Source of the DNA: Pelecanus crispus
Lineage: Eukaryota > Chordata > Aves > Pelecaniformes > Pelecanidae
Direction of reading: 5' to 3'
DNA length: 64,000 nt
Assembly (NCBI RefSeq): GCF_030463565.1
Contig: NC_134675.1
Location: 19,675,862-19,739,861 of the forward strand
The notes beneath the pieces were generated by a model. That model did no database searches. It worked only from the letters and a program-made list of their open reading frames with translations, and was not told the origin of the DNA. Positions 49,401-61,400 of this stretch are shown here, piece by piece (positions within the stretch are counted from its first letter, which is position 1; each line of letters opens with the position of its first letter). A program made the translations under genes and the position numbers.

Positions 49401-52400
49401 GGTTGCCCCGTCCCAGGTGCAGGACCTTGCATTTGGCCTTGTTGAACCTCATGAGGTTCACACAGGCCCACCTCTCCAGCTTGTCCAGGTCCCTTTGGAT
49501 GACATCTCGTCCTCCTGGTGTGTCAACGACACCACTCAGCTTGGTGTCGTCTGCAAACTTGCTGAGGGTGCACTCGATCCCACTGTCTATGTCATTGATG
49601 AAGATATTAATCAGCACCAGTCCCAGTACGGACCCCTGAGGGACCCCACTTGTCACCGGTCTCCATGTGGACATCGAGCCATTGACCACGACCCTCTGGA
49701 TGTGACCATCCAGCCAATTCCTTATCCACTGAACAGTCCACCCATCAAACCCATATCTCTCCAATTTAGAGAGAAGGATGTTGTGGGGGACCGTGTCGAA
49801 GGCTTTACAGAAGTCCAGACAGATGACATCCATTGCTTTTCACTTGTCCACTGATGCAGTCACTCCTTCATAGAAAGCCACTAGGTTGGTCAGGCATGAC
49901 TTGCCCTTGGTGAATCTCACCTATTGCTGATGATTTCCTCTTAAGGATAAGCTTTTATATCATCTCTCTGTCACTTATATAGCAAAGTCTACCGAGATAG
50001 CTGGGTATCCATTGCTCAGTAGCTTTAGTTCAGGTCTAGAACTAATATATTTGCATCAGTGCAGTATTGCAGTTGAGCAGGTGGAAATGGGAAAGTGTTG
50101 TGAATAGTGAAGCCATCTTGGGATATGGATGAAACTTTTCAGAAAGGATTGCTGTAAAATGTTTATGGGGAGATTGCAGATAGACTGGTAAACTCAGTAG
50201 TTTTTGCAAGCTTACTGTTACTTCATGTTAAGCAATAAGACTTCTTATACTTCAAAAATCTGCGTTGCTTTCTTTCTTGGCTAGCTGAATCAAGTCAGAT
50301 AATTTCTCAACTTCCAGAAATTGCCAGTAGATTTCCTGTTGATTACAGAGTTTACTGTCATCTTTGCCACAAGAGGCTTGATAGACTGATAACTCCATCA
50401 TGTGGGGAAAATGCAAACTGCATGATCTTTGCACGCAATTTAGAGACTTTAGGTGCATTATATCAAGTACAACTCAAACACTATATATAAAGTGCTGTCA
50501 GTTATAGTTTGTGAAAATGTGATTGTTCTTCAAAGTTCATACAAAAAAAAAAAAAAGTAGTTAAACTCCAAAGGCAATATTAGAAGTTTGTCATATGTAA
50601 ATGAACACATGAAGCTATCTTCTAACATTTCATCTATGATCAACAGATCTAGAGCTTTTGGAAATTTTTGGCAGCTTATTCAAAGTTTGCTTATAATGAA
50701 TTATTTTTTACTTAAATATTGAGATTTATTATGATAATTTGTTAACTACTCAGATCTTTTGAGAATTTCTTATGGTTTTCTGCTTTTTTTTCTCTCTCCA
50801 AGTTTGTCAAGGAAATAATTCACTTCCCAGATCTCAAATTGAGAAGGAAATCCCTTTTCATTTGACTTCTGTACAGTTTGGAAATACATATCTATTGCTT
50901 ACTTGAGTTTGAATTTTAAGCAGTGGATTTTGAACAGCACCTTGAGCTCTGCTGGGGCATTGTCAGTAGAACTTAGGTGTCATTTTTTGTGTGATTGTCT
51001 TGGGGGGGGGAGAAGGAAATAATTTTCTTGAACGTATTTTCCAAAGTAGTTAAACCTATTAATGTGATTTCCTTTTTTTTATTTTTTCTTTCTACTCACT
51101 TTGACCAGTGGAGTACTTTAAATATTAATATGGCTTGTTTAGACATTAATGGAAAATAACTGTTGAAATAAACTTGGGGCTTTCATTTTCAAACATGCAC
51201 CATTACTGCTATACTTTTTTTTTTTTTTTTTTTTTTTCCCCTGAATGTTACTCAGTCTGGAGAGGAAGTGAGCTTCAGGCAGCAAAGTTGATACTTTTGG
51301 TGCAGTAAAGTTGATACTCCCTGGAATCACTAAGCTTGCTTTGCTCACATAGTACGTTTCTGCATAGCTGTACATTTATGCATTTGTAGCTGTTATGGCC
51401 CTGGGAAGTGTTGGATCTCTTGTACTTGTGCAATACAATGGACATACATCTGCACAGTATGTGCTGGAGGGAAGGGGGCTTTGCTTCATCTGCATCAAAG
51501 GTTGGCTGTGTGGCAGGGAGGTGCTGGGTCACACAGCTCTGCTGTCACTCACTGGGATATGTGTGGTATGTATAACAGTAAAGCTAAGCACTACTTTTGC
51601 AGAATGAAAATTTATTCTTGAATTTTTAAGGTGTAGCAGAAAAAAAAATGTTATAGTGTTAAAATAGTAAAGCCAGATAGAAGTAATAGGGAAGACAGCT
51701 GTTATCTTGTAAGACATGATCTTTTTTGGTTTAATCCCCTTAGGTATGAGTTCTAGTCAGGATGTGTTTGATTTCCAAGTGCTATTCTCAACATAAGGTT
51801 TTGGTTTATAAAGTACTTCCTACTGGTATATTAAAGATTTACTTCTTTAAAATTTCTACAATGCCTATTTATAAGCTGATAATTTGAAGTATATTTGTGA
51901 ATCTGTATACTTTTGACTCTAGGTTTTACTTGTATTTCATAACTAGTTGCATTTGCTTTATTAAGTTATAATGACAGGGCTAATAAACTGGGCCTTTTTT
52001 GGGTACAGCTGCCTCTGGTGGAAGCAGCTCCTTGCTTTCTATGCAATGCACGTGTGTAGTCTCTAACCACCCAAATTAAGATCCCAGACTTCTTTCCTGC
52101 TTCCAAACTGTGATCTCATATCCTCTGTTACCTTTTTTTATTTTTCCTCTTCTCCACACGTCACCTGTGCTGTGTTCTGCTGCCAAACCAAAATAAACAC
52201 TTGGGGTTTTTACTTTGTGTCACAAGCATGGTCCTCAGCACTGTTTCAGTGTCCTGGATCGGAAGATATAGCTTCTGCTAGCATGGGAGATGATGACATA
52301 ACTCTGAACATGTGCATACTTGAGAACTGCTGTATTGTCTGCCATTCATAGTCCTTTTAAAAATGGATTGTATATACCATGAGTAATGTACATATTACAG

Positions 52401-55400
52401 TTCTGATAATTCAGTTTTGTTATTAATCAGATATCTCAGGTCTACCACTTGTGCTCCTTTACAGTCATCACTGAACTTTGAGAAACATTCTGAAAATTTT
52501 TTGTGGACAGAGAATCATTATGAAGCAAATCACAGAAGAGACAACTCTTCAGATGGGTTTGATCCTAACATCGGATGGCCTAATGGAGGTATAATTTAGC
52601 TTTCACGGAACACTTTAAATAAGTTCACGTTGTTGCTTTGTAGCTCTTTGGCTAGAAAATAAAGTCTGATGATAATAGCTGTCCTATGCCAAATGCTGTA
52701 TTCTGTAGCAGAATAGAGGTAATGGAAAGACACCACCTGGGAGATGATGTGATGACTAAGGGTTGGTTAAAGTAGTGTGATTCCAGGTGTATATCTCTTT
52801 TAAGAAGGAGGTGGTCAAGTTAATTCTATAGCCAACAACATATAAATGAGCAGCCAGAAAAGGGGTTTGACTTCTTAATGTTGGACTACTATCCTCTTTC
52901 TTTGGCACTGTTTTGTGAGATTCTTCCCTGCTGTTTATGTGAATGAAAACTAAGTTTACTATGCTATCATATACCAGAGTATAGAGCTGCTTGATTAACT
53001 CCTCTACCAATTTTGCAACAGTAGAATGTTCTTTCAAAACTGTTAGTAATTACATTTCTTTAAAATTTAAAAATCTAAGGGCATTTTGGGAGAAAAGAGA
53101 AGAATGGTTGGAGTTCACAAGGCAGAAATGGTACAGAAAACATAAACTATCGTGGGGGATACCATGGCGGAGGTTCCTGCACTCGTACCAGCACTTTCCA
53201 CTGTGGAAAAGGCCAAGGACTGCATGAAAACAATGTATCTGATAATGAAACTGGGAAAAATGAAGACAAGGAAGTACCCAAACAGTTTGAGGCTGAGGAT
53301 TTTGTAAGTTAATTGTAATTATAATAAACAAGGTTTCATTGTTTCTGCAAGTGCCATTTTGTCCATTACAAGATACTTCATGAGATTTCACCAGTTACAG
53401 ATCATCATATAAGGGATCACCCTTCCCGTAGGTAAGAGGGTGTTAGTCATTTGTCCACTAACTTGTTTCTCTCTTTATATCCAATTTTTATCATTATGTT
53501 TTTATTATTGTCACTTAAGTGTTTAAGTGAAACTATAATTGGATTCTAAGTTTATTTCATAATATCTTACCACAGTTTACTGTGGCATGTGTATGTGTTA
53601 AATTCTACGCAATACCTTAATGGAAATCTGAAGTACTAACAAAATGATCTTTCTGCCACTGGCTGTTTGAGGTCCCATGCTTCAACCTAAAATTGTAGGA
53701 TGTAAGGGGAAGGGTGAGCTTCGTCTTTGAAGAACCATACATCACTGTGTTTTGCTTTCTCTGGACAGTTCATATAATGGTATTGACTGCTGCTTGAGAT
53801 GTTTTGTTGGAGAAGAGAAACAAGTGAGCATTGATCTATTTGGGTCGCAGGGGAAAGTGTCTAGTCTGTCTCCATTTAAAAATCTTTGACAGCAGAGGTC
53901 ATACTTCCGATACTATTGTGAGTCTTTATTTCATTGGTCCCACAATTCAAGACTTATTACTAAATTTTATTTTTAATGATAAATTTTCCTTTCAGCCATC
54001 TTTGAACCCTGAATATGAGAGAACACCAAACCAGAATAAGTCTTTAGCTGCAGGTGTGTGGGGTGAGTATTTTTGATGTTTCTAAATATAAAAATGTAGC
54101 AGAGCTCTGAAGTTGTTTTATTTGAAACATAGGAATTTTTTTAGAATATTACAAAGGTATAGATTGAAATTGAGGAAACTTCAATATTATTACAATGTAA
54201 GTATCTTTTTGTTAGAGAGGTGACGCTTCTATTTGGATATCAGTCTGTTGGTCTGTAGATGCAGCCACAACTAGGATTCTTTCCAAGGGCAAGTATATGT
54301 CTTTTTGTAAAGATGTCAAGAATTTATCTCCCAAGAGGAAATGCGATGAAGGTGGATCACCTAAACTAGTGATGTGATTGCTAGCTGAAGACTTCGTAAA
54401 AGAATGCTCCTGATTGATTAGAGCTGTTGGAAGGTCTTGGAGAGAAATCTAGGAGGGCTGGGAAGAGCAGATTAGTTTGCAGAGATTTAAGGTCTCTTCC
54501 TGGAAGCTTAAAGCGGGCCTTTAACTGAACTGTAGTCTGGGTTTGTTTTCTTGTCTCCACCTGATAAATTTGGCTACTGCTTTACAGTTCTGAATCGTTC
54601 ACGCTAAGAAGGTGACAGCTTTAGATTGCACAGGTTTTACAGTAATAAACTTGCTCAAAATAAGAACCTTTCTCTTTGAGGAAATAAGTTTAATTAAACA
54701 TAAAAGCTACAACTTAAACTGTTGTTAATACTGAGGTCTGAAACTTATTGCTCATTTTAAATGGTACTTTAATTTGCTGATTCTTTTTCTCATACTTCCC
54801 CGGTATGTTTTGCATTCTTAGGTAACACTAGGTGTAGGTCAACCACTCAATATAAATATCTAGTTGCTAAGAACTTTTGCAGGAGCCTAAACAAGTGGAC
54901 TCCTTTCAATTTTTGTGTATTTAGCAGCTTTCATGTGAAAGTCGGGAAATCTAGTTATCTTTCAATAAAAGAGTAACAATAGCTACATTTTTTTTCCTAA
55001 CCAAGTTGTGGAAAATTATATAGCAACTTAAGTGTTTTACAACCTTTGCAGCACTCTGGCTGTGGCTGCTGCGTGATGTGGCTCAATTTGATCTGAAGGA
55101 GGCTTTCTAGGTATCGCTCTTCACAAGCAAAGGAAGGAATAGTTCTGTTAGCTACGTAGATCTGTAAGCTACAGTGCAGTGGCTTGTTGCAGCTTACAGC
55201 TTGGTATCTTTCTTTATTACAGCTCTGCTGTTGTAAGCCTTGTTTTGTAATTGAAAAACTGAAATTAAGGCTATTCTTATTCCCTATTAAAGGAAACAAT
55301 ATTCAGGGCAAGAGGAATGTTACCATCCCCTTTTAATGACTGTTAAAAACGTATACTTCTATTAGATTCCATTTTACCTTGTGTATATGGAATGGGAGCA

Positions 55401-58400
55401 TGCAGGTATTATGAAAAGCCTTTTCATAAAGTTTAATGAGAGCTAAGTATACAGTTATCACAAATGTTTTGTAACATCTACCTGCTAAACAAAGCTAAAT
55501 TCCTTACGCTTTTAAGATAGTTTTTTTTAAATATAGGATATGGTGACTGCATGTGAAGTAGAAATGCTTGCAGAGAGAGGAGATAATTTTGGAAAAGGTT
55601 GTTAATGCAGCATTGGAATGCATGTGCAAAAAATAATTAAAGTGTTTCTTTCACTTTTTGAAGACTTTAGAACTGTTTTTAATAGGTGTTCTTTCAAATG
55701 GTTAAATGTCAGTTACTTAGTGAGTATGACAGCTGACTGTATGTCTCCAATTAATGCTCTCTTGAACCTGGAAATGGTGTAAGCTTCAGATGTTTTGTTA
55801 TGCCCATCTGAGGCATAGAGATAGAGAAACCGGTCATTACCATGGTCTACAGTAGTATGCATCTCTTCTCTCATGTTTATAGAGACTCGGTGTGGAACAT
55901 TTGGCTCTAAAATGAGTTGTTAATAAATATATGAGTAATTATTCTTTAGTAACCTTAAAGGGAAATATGAAAACCGGATTTAGATTAGGTAACTTAACAA
56001 CTAATAGTATTTGGATTTTAGATTTGCAAATAAGAACTGTGTAGCTAGCTTCTTTGACTGAAGGATATCTTTATTTCTCCAAAAGTAAAAGTCCTGCATT
56101 GCCAAGTGAAATATTTTATAAAAGGTGGTTGTGGAAAGCGGAACAGAACTTGTGTTTATCCAGGTTTGTACAGTGTGTTATTTGTGGAACTAATACTGGA
56201 CCAAGTTCCTGATTTATGCCCATTTGCTCTGGACCATATGGCTATCCAGTACCCAATGAACTAGGAACTTAATAATGTATACACATGCATGCGTGCGTGT
56301 GTGTGTGCGTGTGTGTGTGCGTACACACACACACACATGCTTTTCCCCCCCCACCCCCCACCCTCCCCAGAGTACCCTTTGAATCCTAAATCTAGATCTC
56401 CAAGAATGCTGGTCATTAAAAAGGGCAGTACAAAAGAACTGCAGATATCTGGATTCCCCGTAGCAGGAAGTCTTCATTCACAGCCAGTAAAGAATGGAAC
56501 TGGCACAAGTGTTTATAAAGGATTAGTCCCTAAACCTGCTACACCACCCGCAAAGGTGAGTCATGGATACTGGTAGCATGAACAACATGCTGAAAAAAAA
56601 TCATGCTCTAATTCTGAATGTGCTTATTTCACCCCTGAGAGTACTGTTCCTAGAGTATTATGCTTTCAAGTCTTGCTAAGTGCAGAACACCCAAAAGTGA
56701 ACGGAAACACTTTTTCTCATTTTTCTTTTTAAACTGTACTGTAATTGGATCTCTCTTTGTTTCTCATTTACCTTTTTTGAGAAGTGCAAGAGCTGTCCAA
56801 GGGAGAGGGAAAAGGATGTTATTAATTTACAGAATAGCAATGCCTTTTTGTACATATGTTTTTAACAGAAAAATAGATACCTAGTGGAGAGCTATAGTTG
56901 GCATAAAAGTACCTCTAGAATTTATCCCAATTATTGATATAGATGTGCCTAGTGTCATTCTGGTCCCTCTCCATATGCAGCTTTCCATGTTCATCTTTTG
57001 ATTTTGTTTCAGGAATTCTTCTGTGCTCCTGAGAACATCTGATGGAGCTGTTCTTAACTCTCTTAACATACTACATTAAAAACACTACTTAGAGCTGTTG
57101 AAGACTCATATTTTGATTCTTAATACTTCAAATATGAGGGTCTTAAATTGCTTGTAAATTTAACTCTATATAAAAAATGTAAACAGTATTTGTGAGAGAG
57201 GATGAATTGCTCATAAACAATCTCTTTTCCACAATAAAGCAGGTATTTGCTCTAAATCATGGTTGTGGTCATGATTTGCTTTTGCTTGATCATTTTTCTA
57301 AATATTCCTGAAAATAATCCTATTGTAGTTAATGACTCTCTAAATTTTTGTTTAAATTTTTGTTTAGCCTACACAGTGGAAAAGCCAAGCAAAAGAAAAT
57401 AAACTTGGGAATCCATTTTCTCATGAATTTGCATATGGTATTGGCAATTTCAGTCCTTTCAAATCAACTGCCAAGGCATTTACTGTATCACAGAATTCAG
57501 TGAAAGAGGTAAAGCAATGTCTGTAGTTTTTATCAAATCTATCAAATTTTAAATTTGTTTTGGTTGGATAACTGGATCAGGAAGTTTTATGCAGAACTGT
57601 ATTAAATAAGTTTATTTTTGTGTAAGTTAGTGTGGGAGAAAGAAATACGGAAGGTACATTGCTGGCCTTTAAGTACTGCAATATTTGCTTTGTAGGTTTC
57701 ATTTGGAGTAAAAATGGTGCATTAGGAAGTATAACCTGGTAGGTTTAAACTTCAAAACTGCTAATAGTGTGATACACTTCAGAAGGTTCACTGTTTGTTA
57801 GCAGGGCTCCATAAACCTTCATCTCTGGGGTTACATGTAAGAACTATATATACTGAGATACAAATATCTTCCCTCTGCTTTTGACTGTGGATATACATGA
57901 AACCTGAAACTACAAGTGCCTGTGAGTCTTTGTCTTTCATTCAAAGTTTTCTAAATTAATAAACTTCTAATATTCTTTCTTTTTCTGACCCCACCCCCCC
58001 CCACATTAGTGTAATCGGTCAAATTCATCATCCCCTATTGACAAAGTTGGTCAGCCTCGTTTAACAAAATTGACAAGAATGCGGACTGATAAGAAGAGTG
58101 AATTTTTGAAAGCATTGAAACAACATAGAGTGGAAGAGGAATGTGAAGACAAGAATCATGCTGGGCAAGAGAAGGTAGTTTTGTTCATACCTGTTGTAGA
58201 TCCAGCAGTAACAGTTCTCAGACTGAACATAAACTACTTATTTGGCTGTAAACAGCTGTTAAGTCATGGCCTTGATCTCTAAATGAAGGAAAGGAATTGC
58301 CTTTTGATGAATTTAAAAAATTTGCTCCAAATACTACTCTTTCTCCAGTGCTTCTTAGTAGTTTCTTTTTTTCTTTCTGTAGTATCTGCTTGTACGTGTT

Positions 58401-61400
58401 AGAGACAGATGTGCCTGAGTTATTAGCAACAATAAAAAGAATAAATAAGCTTAGTACACTAACCTAATCTTTGTGAAGGGCAGTGTTTCACACCTTGGCT
58501 GTTAGTTATCCTACAAAACAATGAATGAATGGAAAAACTTGGTTCTGCTTCTCAAACCATTTCCTTTCTAATTCGAGTGTTTAGAGTCAGAAGTTCTCTA
58601 TTCTTGGTCTAGTCATAGGGGCAGTAGTTTGATTTATGCATATATAATAAACCTGGTTTTACTTCCTAATTGAGAACTTGGAGGCTATACTGTATATAAT
58701 ATTATATATCCATTTTCTTTCAATCTGGATCAGTTTATGCAGTGCTTAGCTGGCACCTGAGAATATTTGTGTCAGTGCTACCAGCCACCAACAAGCCATA
58801 AGCATAGTTATCATATGTAGTCCAAGTGAAGATAAGTAATGTATTATTCAGGATGAGGCCATTAGAAGCCTATGTTTGCTGTAAATGAGTGGTGTAAAGT
58901 ATAAACAAACAAAAGAAGGCAAAAATTACTAATCAGCCAGACAAAATGAGTGGTTTTGAGGAAGGGTTATTCAGATTCAGAGACATGAAAAAAGAAATAG
59001 TGCCAGTGTGCATTGCTCATAAAAGATTGACTTTTCTGACACTGTTCCGATTTCGGGCAAAATAAAATTTGCTGTAATGAGGCTGTACAACTTAGCTGTA
59101 TGTGTCAGTTGGGAAAGGTCTGCATCTTTTCATTAAGCATTTTGTGGCTGAGCATCCAGAGATGGGTGTTGGGGGTAATGCTGTTCATGCGTGTTTAAGA
59201 AATACACAAAATTTTGTTTTAAGATTAAAAAGATCTTGGGAAACACTGTCTTGAGCTTCAGAATTCTGAACATTAATTTGGTGGGAATTTCTGTTCCCGA
59301 AATTGTCTTGAGTTCTTAATATCTTCATGATATTTATGTCAAATGCATTTTGTTGTCCCATTGTACACAGCTGATTTTCAGAAGCAGTGTATTTGGGGGG
59401 GGAGGTTTTTAGTAGTGAAAATTGTAATGTCCTTGGACAGGTGTATGTAACATGTAGCCTGGAGTATTTGTTGGTAAGTGCATGTGTCCTCTTCCCTGCC
59501 CTTGCTGTTTCACTAACAGGTGTGAAAAGATATTAAACAAATCATTTAACTAATAGTTGTCCTACTTCCAACATTCATTTTAATGATCATCAGTAGAAGA
59601 TGTGGTGTGCAACTGAGTGGATAGGGAGATAACCGCGCAACAAACTTTTATAACATGATCCTGTTGATGGAATTTTAAGGCCTGCAGTAATGGATTTCAC
59701 CTTTGAAACAATGAGGCAAATCATGATCAGCAGCTGAATCATGCTTGGAAGAAGCTATTTTGCCCTTATATATTAAAATTGTTTAATATTTTTATGAATT
59801 TTCTTTGATAATGAGATGCATTCTTCAGGTGGATGATTTAACAGGTGAATATATGTTTACTGGGGTACTTGTTCTTAAGAAATTCTTGCTGAGCATTCTA
59901 AAATTTCTGGAGGCAGACAACACTGTGAGTGGGAGGGGAATGATGATGGATGGTCTTGATTGTGGAGTCTGAAGTATGATTTTGTACAAGTGCAGAACTG
60001 GCTGATTGAGTGATTGCCTCCTGCTATGGATAATACTGTTATATGCCAAGTTTAGGGATTTTGTTGTCAAAAGGGCATTAGCTAAATAATGTTCATACTC
60101 TCCTCTTTGTTTTTACAGTTGGTAAGACTTCTGAGGCTATTTGGCTCATTACTAAATAATAATTACAAGTTGCTGAATGAGTAGAATTAAAAGAAATATC
60201 TCTGGTTTATAGGATTAAAGAGCTTTTAATATTTGAGTGAACCTGAACAGTCTGCTTTCTAAATAAACTTTCTTCCTAGTTCTTATTTCATGGCTAGTAA
60301 GTTATAGCTGCTGTAACAACAGCCTGAGAAGCTCTGTGATATGTGTATGTGTGCAGGGGAAGCTGTTGTCTGAATTTAAAGAGCAGTATCCAATCTTTCT
60401 GAACTTGTGGCAGATTAATTTTCTGGTTGAGGTAAGTTGGCTGTGACCTGCCCCTTAAACTAAGCAAACTTGAAAACTTTTGCTTTCAAACTTCTCCTGA
60501 CACACATGGCTCTGATATTTAATTAGGAACCTTGTTTGTAAGTTCAACAGATAACTTATTTAAGCTGCCTTTCATACTTATAGAAATAAGAAGTTTTAAT
60601 TTTAAGATATGTTTGAAACTTTGTAGAAAAAAGTTTGAGGCTGAGCATGGGAGTTGCTTTCTACACTACTTGATCAGTGGCATAACTTAAAATTTCTGTA
60701 GTATCCAGGTATTGCAAACTCTAGAAGTATGAACAGAATTACCCCCAAAGTAGTATAGAGCGTCTCCATTTAAACTTAATTTAAATTAAACACTGAATTG
60801 CAGCATTTGCAGACATTTACTTGTGAATGGAATCTACTTTTAAACTTTGTAATATATAATTATTTTTAACAGCATGATGAGTCCTTTAACTTGCATAACA
60901 GCAACAGTCCTCATCATGAGAGAGATATAAACCGAAACTTTGAAAATGAAGTTCTGCAAGAGAATGGCAATGCTCCAATTACATCTCAACAGATCATTCG
61001 ATCTTCAACTTTCCCTCAGGCAGATGTTCTTTCAAGCTCACTTGAGGCAGAGCATAGGTACGTACTTTATTATATTATAAAGAGTGTTCCTTCATAGTAA
61101 GTAAGCATGTCTTAAATTCTTACTAGTTCCCCAAGCAGCGATCACTGCCCCCCGGCCAGCTCCCTGCGGCTTATATACTGAGCATGACGTCATATGGTAT
61201 GGAATAGCCCTTTGGCCAGTTTGGGGCAGCTGAAACCAGGACACTACTAAAAACTTGATGTATTTCATTATAAAGAAATAAAGCAAACTACATAGTGACT
61301 TCATCCCTCTGATTTTGGTCTGCATCTCTAGGAAAAACAATGCATGTAATTGCTATTTGTATTAATAATACTTTAAATGCTTCGTCTTATGTAAAACTCC

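Noticed and set aside
52417..52599. A separate small gene at this position
   Set aside because: It is GPBP1 coding exon 2 read through both splice sites.
53831..54076. A separate 81-codon gene
   Set aside because: Only 53996-54062 is coding, as GPBP1 exon 4; the rest is intron read-through.
58070..58282. A separate 70-codon gene
   Set aside because: It is the second half of GPBP1 coding exon 7 extended past its GTAGTT donor.
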